A stretch of DNA of 64,000 nucleotides, taken from the NCBI RefSeq assembly GCF_001277195.1, contig NZ_CP012268.1, forward strand, positions 4,216,001 to 4,280,000. Direction: 5' to 3'. The stretch comes from Cronobacter muytjensii ATCC 51329. GTDB taxonomy: Bacteria > Pseudomonadota > Gammaproteobacteria > Enterobacterales > Enterobacteriaceae. The notes under the pieces were generated by a model. The model made no database searches. It had not been told where the DNA came from and saw only the letters and a program-made list of their open reading frames with translations. The translations under genes were made by a program, and so were the position numbers. This document shows positions 61,319 to 64,000 of this stretch, piece after piece; position 1 is the stretch's first letter, and the number at the start of each line of letters is the position of its first letter.

Positions 61319-62353
61319 TTACGCAGGGTTTTTACCCGGCATTTCCGGGTCGTCTTTATACTGCGCGGTGGCAATCCAGGCGGAGCAGAACAGCGTCAGG
61401 CGCGCGAAGAAATAGAAGAAGGCCATCAGTCCCAGCACCGAGCCGAATGCCGCGCCGGACGGCGAGGTCACCAGCGACGGCAGGGTATACGTCATGATGA
61501 TTTTGATAACCTCAAAGCCGATGGCGGCGATCACGGTGCCGCGCAGCAGCGCTTTTTTACGCGGGCGATGGCGCGGCAGACGCCAGAAGATCCAGAAGAA
61601 AAGCAGATAGTTGGCGCAGAAGGAAACGGCGAGGCCAATCAGGTGCCAGACGGGCTTCAGCCAGCCGATAGCGTCCAGATGTAGCAGTCGAATAATGGTC
61701 TCCTGCGCCGAGCCCGCCACGGACGTAATCGCCATGGTGATGATGAGCGCCACCAGCAGGCCAATCAGAGAAATAAAATCGCGCAGGTACTTCAGCCACC
61801 ACTTCTCTTTTTCATCATCCGCGCCGCGCTCCCAGTCGTCACGGAACTGCGCGCGGATAGCCTCGCGCAGATAGCCCATCCAGTTCACGCCGGAATAGAG
61901 CGCCACGCCGAACCCGACGATCCCGACCGTGGTGCGCTGTTCCACGGCGGCGTTAATGCTGCTGCTGAGCGTTTTGGCAAGCGTCGGATCGCTCACGCTC
62001 TGCAGGATTTTATTAAAAATGTCCTGTAGCAGCGTCGGGTGCGAAGCGAGCACAAAGCCTGCGACCGCGAACGACACCATCAGTACCGGGATCATTGATA
62101 AGAACGAAAAGTAAGTGATAGCGGCGCCGAACTGATTACCCATGCGCTCGTTAAAACGCTCGAAGGCGCGGATCAGGTGGGCGATTGCCGGTCGGCGCTC
62201 TACCTGCTCCACTTTTTCTTTCACCGTGCCGATCACGCCCTCTGCGGGTTTGTCGTCGGTTTTCTTCTCATCCGGGCGGGTATCCAGCTGTGGGACAGGC
62301 TGATACTTTAAATCTTCGGTCGGACGTTTTGCGGGCTGCTCCGGCGTGGTCAT
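61319..62353 (-). CDS. yhjD: YihY/BrkB-family inner-membrane protein YhjD
   Basis: Integral membrane protein of 344 residues with about six helices; core block HLIRAFERFNERMGNQFGAAITYFSFLSMIPVLMVSFAVAGF and the later GAAFGSVLGLMAFFYFFARLTLFCSAWIA match E. coli YhjD (337 aa). In E. coli a point mutation in yhjD permits growth with lipid IVA lacking Kdo, suggesting a role in lipid A precursor transport. ATG at 62353 has AAGGAA nine bases upstream; a longer frame from 62413 adds 20 residues that overlap yhjC's end and is not supported. The N-terminal 60 residues are charged and probably cytoplasmic. Confidence 0.93.
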   Translation of the reverse strand: MTTPEQPAKRPTEDLKYQPVPQLDTRPDEKKTDDKPAEGVIGTVKEKVEQVERRPAIAHLIRAFERFNERMGNQFGAAITYFSFLSMIPVLMVSFAVAGFVLASHPTLLQDIFNKILQSVSDPTLAKTLSSSINAAVEQRTTVGIVGFGVALYSGVNWMGYLREAIRAQFRDDWERGADDEKEKWWLKYLRDFISLIGLLVALIITMAITSVAGSAQETIIRLLHLDAIGWLKPVWHLIGLAVSFCANYLLFFWIFWRLPRHRPRKKALLRGTVIAAIGFEVIKIIMTYTLPSLVTSPSGAAFGSVLGLMAFFYFFARLTLFCSAWIATAQYKDDPEMPGKNPA

Positions 62354-62405
62354 TAGCGTTGATTCCTTTTGTTTTTTACAACTTGCTTCCAAGTATAGCC
62401 CGCCG

Positions 62406-63305
62406 CTAGTCAACGTAGCTTTTCATCACCGACGCCAGCCACTCCATAAACAGATGCACGCGACGCGACAGATGCCGGCGGTGCGGGTAAATAAGCGAGA
62501 CCGGCATCGGCGCGGCGCGATACTGCGGCAGCACTTCCACCAGTCTGCCGCTGCGCAGCGCCTCGCGTACGCCAATGCGCGGCACCTGAATAATGCCCAG
62601 CCCGGCAAAGCAGGCGGCCTGATACGTTTCCGTGCTGTTCACCGTCAGCACGCCGCCGGTTTGTATCCACTCACTTGCGCTCTCATGCCCGATTTCAAAG
62701 CCCAAAGGCCGCGAGCCAAGCGTCGGCGTGTAGTGCACCATCGCGTGCGAGGCGAGGTCGTCGAGCGATTCCGGGCAGCCGAAGCGCGCCAGATAATCCG
62801 GGCTCGCGCAGTTTACCTGGCTCAGTTTGCCAAGCGGTCGCGCCACCAGCCCGGAATCCTTCAGCTGACCGACGCGCACTACGCAGTCAAACCCTTCGCG
62901 AACCACATCCACCAGCCGGTCGCTGCTGCCCAGTTCCAGCGCGATGCCGGGATAGTGATGAAGAAACTCCGGCAGGCGCGGTATCACAACGTTTTGCGCC
63001 ACCGCAACCGGCATGTCGACCCGCAGCCGCCCGCTGACGCTCGCCGGGTCGTGCAGGAACAGGCCGTCGAGTTCATCAAGGTTGGCGAGCAGATCGCGTG
63101 CGCGTTCGTAATAGACCTGACCATCCTGGGTGAGATGCACCCGTCGCGTGGTGCGGTGCAGCAGGCGCGTGCCGAGCGCGTTCTCCAGCGCCTGAACCTG
63201 TCGTGAGACGCTGCCTTTCGGCAGGCTCAGGGTCTCGGCGGCGCGGGTAAAACTCTCCAGCTCCGCCACGCGCACGAATAAACGCATTGCGTGAATTTTA
63301 TCCAT
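62406..63305 (-). CDS. yhjC: LysR-family transcriptional regulator YhjC
   Basis: LysR-type regulator of 299 residues, same as E. coli YhjC. N-terminal winged HTH: MRLFVRVAELESFTRAAETLSLPKGSVSRQVQALENALGTRLLHRTTRRVHLT (about 7-59), then the effector-binding domain. It is divergent from a short-chain dehydrogenase gene across 118 bases, the classic layout for a LysR regulator and its target; in K-12 this dehydrogenase is not next to yhjC, so the pairing is inferred. ATG at 63305. Confidence 0.93.
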   Translation of the reverse strand: MDKIHAMRLFVRVAELESFTRAAETLSLPKGSVSRQVQALENALGTRLLHRTTRRVHLTQDGQVYYERARDLLANLDELDGLFLHDPASVSGRLRVDMPVAVAQNVVIPRLPEFLHHYPGIALELGSSDRLVDVVREGFDCVVRVGQLKDSGLVARPLGKLSQVNCASPDYLARFGCPESLDDLASHAMVHYTPTLGSRPLGFEIGHESASEWIQTGGVLTVNSTETYQAACFAGLGIIQVPRIGVREALRSGRLVEVLPQYRAAPMPVSLIYPHRRHLSRRVHLFMEWLASVMKSYVD

Positions 63306-63423
63306 TGTTTGAGCTCATTGTTGTTTTTAATGGAACAGTGAAGCGTACCTGGCGCTCTTTATCGTTCTTGTAGCAGCTAATAAGCTTTTACTCAACGACC
63401 ACCCAGACCCTGAAGAGGTATTT

Positions 63424-64000
63424 ATGACGCAACGTATCGCAATCATCACAGGCGGCAGCCGCGGACTCGGTAAAAACGCAGCGCTGAAGCTCGCAGAGCG
63501 TGGAATTGGTGTTCTTCTGACGTACCAGCATCGGCGTGAAGACGCCGACGCGGTGGTGCGTGAAATTGAGCAAAAAGGCGGGAAGGCGGCGGCTCTGGCG
63601 CTGAACGTCGCCGATAGTACGACCTTTACGGATTTTGTAGCGCAGGTCAAAACGCAGCTGCAAGAGACCTGGCAGCGCGACAGCTTTGATTATTTAATCA
63701 ACAACGCAGGCGTTGGCATTTATGCGCCATTCAGCGAGTTTAGCGAGGCGCAGTTCGACGAGTTAGTGAACATTCACTTCAAAGGGCCGTTCTTTCTGAC
63801 CCAGCAGCTGTTGCCGCTGATTAACGACGGCGGGCGCATCCTGAATGTCTCCAGCGGGCTGACGCGCTTCGCACTGCCGGGCTACTCGGCTTATGCGGCG
63901 ATGAAAGGCGCAATGGAAGTGCTGACGCGCTATCAGGCTAAAGAGCTTGGCAGCCGCAAGATTGCGGTGAATATCATTGCTCCGGGCGCGATTGAAACCG
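63424..64000 (+). CDS. Short-chain dehydrogenase/reductase, 3'-truncated by window edge
   Basis: NAD(P)-dependent SDR oxidoreductase; 192 residues are visible and the frame is still open at the window end (typical full length about 250). Motifs: nucleotide-binding TGGSRGLG (residues 9-16), LINNAGVG (about 93-100, the NNAG motif), catalytic Ser in LNVSSGL and YSAYAAMKGAM (Y-x-x-x-K), and IAPGAIET at the edge. ATG at 63424 has GAGG seven bases upstream. Divergently transcribed from yhjC, which probably controls it. Substrate cannot be named. Confidence 0.9.
   Translation, partial: MTQRIAIITGGSRGLGKNAALKLAERGIGVLLTYQHRREDADAVVREIEQKGGKAAALALNVADSTTFTDFVAQVKTQLQETWQRDSFDYLINNAGVGIYAPFSEFSEAQFDELVNIHFKGPFFLTQQLLPLINDGGRILNVSSGLTRFALPGYSAYAAMKGAMEVLTRYQAKELGSRKIAVNIIAPGAIET

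Overview
The window is a stretch of enterobacterial chromosome, about 57-60% GC by eye. Its backbone follows the Escherichia coli 80-minute region almost gene for gene: glyQ-glyS-hok-yiaG ... yiaF-ghrB ... yiaD-bisC-yiaC-tag-yhjY-yhjX ... eptB-proK-dppABCDF-bcsGFE/bcsRQABZC-hmsP(yhjK)-dctA-yhjJ-kdgK-pdeH(yhjH)-yhjG-yhjE-yhjD-yhjC. Protein similarity to E. coli is high but not identical. With the extra kgu and guanidine operons, Cronobacter or a close relative is my best guess; the genus is an inference, the family is not in doubt. There is no insertion sequence, prophage, integrase, CRISPR array or rRNA.

0-13.5 kb: glycyl-tRNA synthetase (glyQ partial, glyS), a small Hok-type toxin gene with a Sok-like antisense hairpin, and yiaG. 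Then comes an accessory block on the minus strand between yiaG and yiaF: a six-gene guanidine-utilisation operon (ABC transporter, two DUF1989 carboxyguanidine deiminase subunits, and a biotin-dependent guanidine/urea-type carboxylase). Its leader holds a clear guanidine-I (ykkC) riboswitch with an overlapping terminator, preceded by a sigma-54 type promoter and an upstream NtrC-like site. The usual last enzyme, allophanate hydrolase, is not here. Beyond the promoter lies a decayed hok/mok/sok locus of the plasmid R1 type.

13.5-20.5 kb: a 2-ketogluconate operon (kguE-kguK-kguT-kguD, where kguD is the gene called ghrB/tiaE in E. coli), governed by a LacI-family PtxS-like repressor with a perfect palindromic operator, followed by zinT with a Zur-like box, and yiaD. 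20.7-28.6 kb: bisC, yiaC, tag, yhjY, yhjX (with a pyruvate-responsive BtsR/YpdB-type direct repeat), an ohr peroxidase gene and eptB.

28.7-35.7 kb: tRNA-Pro(CGG), followed by a 168-bp tandem repeat that re-copies the tRNA 3' end and its terminator three more times, a 640-bp AT-rich leader, and the dipeptide transporter dppABCDF. 35.8-52.2 kb: the complete type II cellulose locus (bcsGFE divergent from bcsRQABZC) and the c-di-GMP phosphodiesterase-like hmsP. 52.3-64 kb: dctA, yhjJ, kdgK, pdeH with a textbook FliA promoter, yhjG, yhjE, yhjD, yhjC and a divergent, truncated short-chain dehydrogenase gene. Cellulose synthesis, its c-di-GMP receptors (BcsA PilZ, BcsE) and two EAL proteins (HmsP, PdeH) are thus within 22 kb, linking motility to matrix production.
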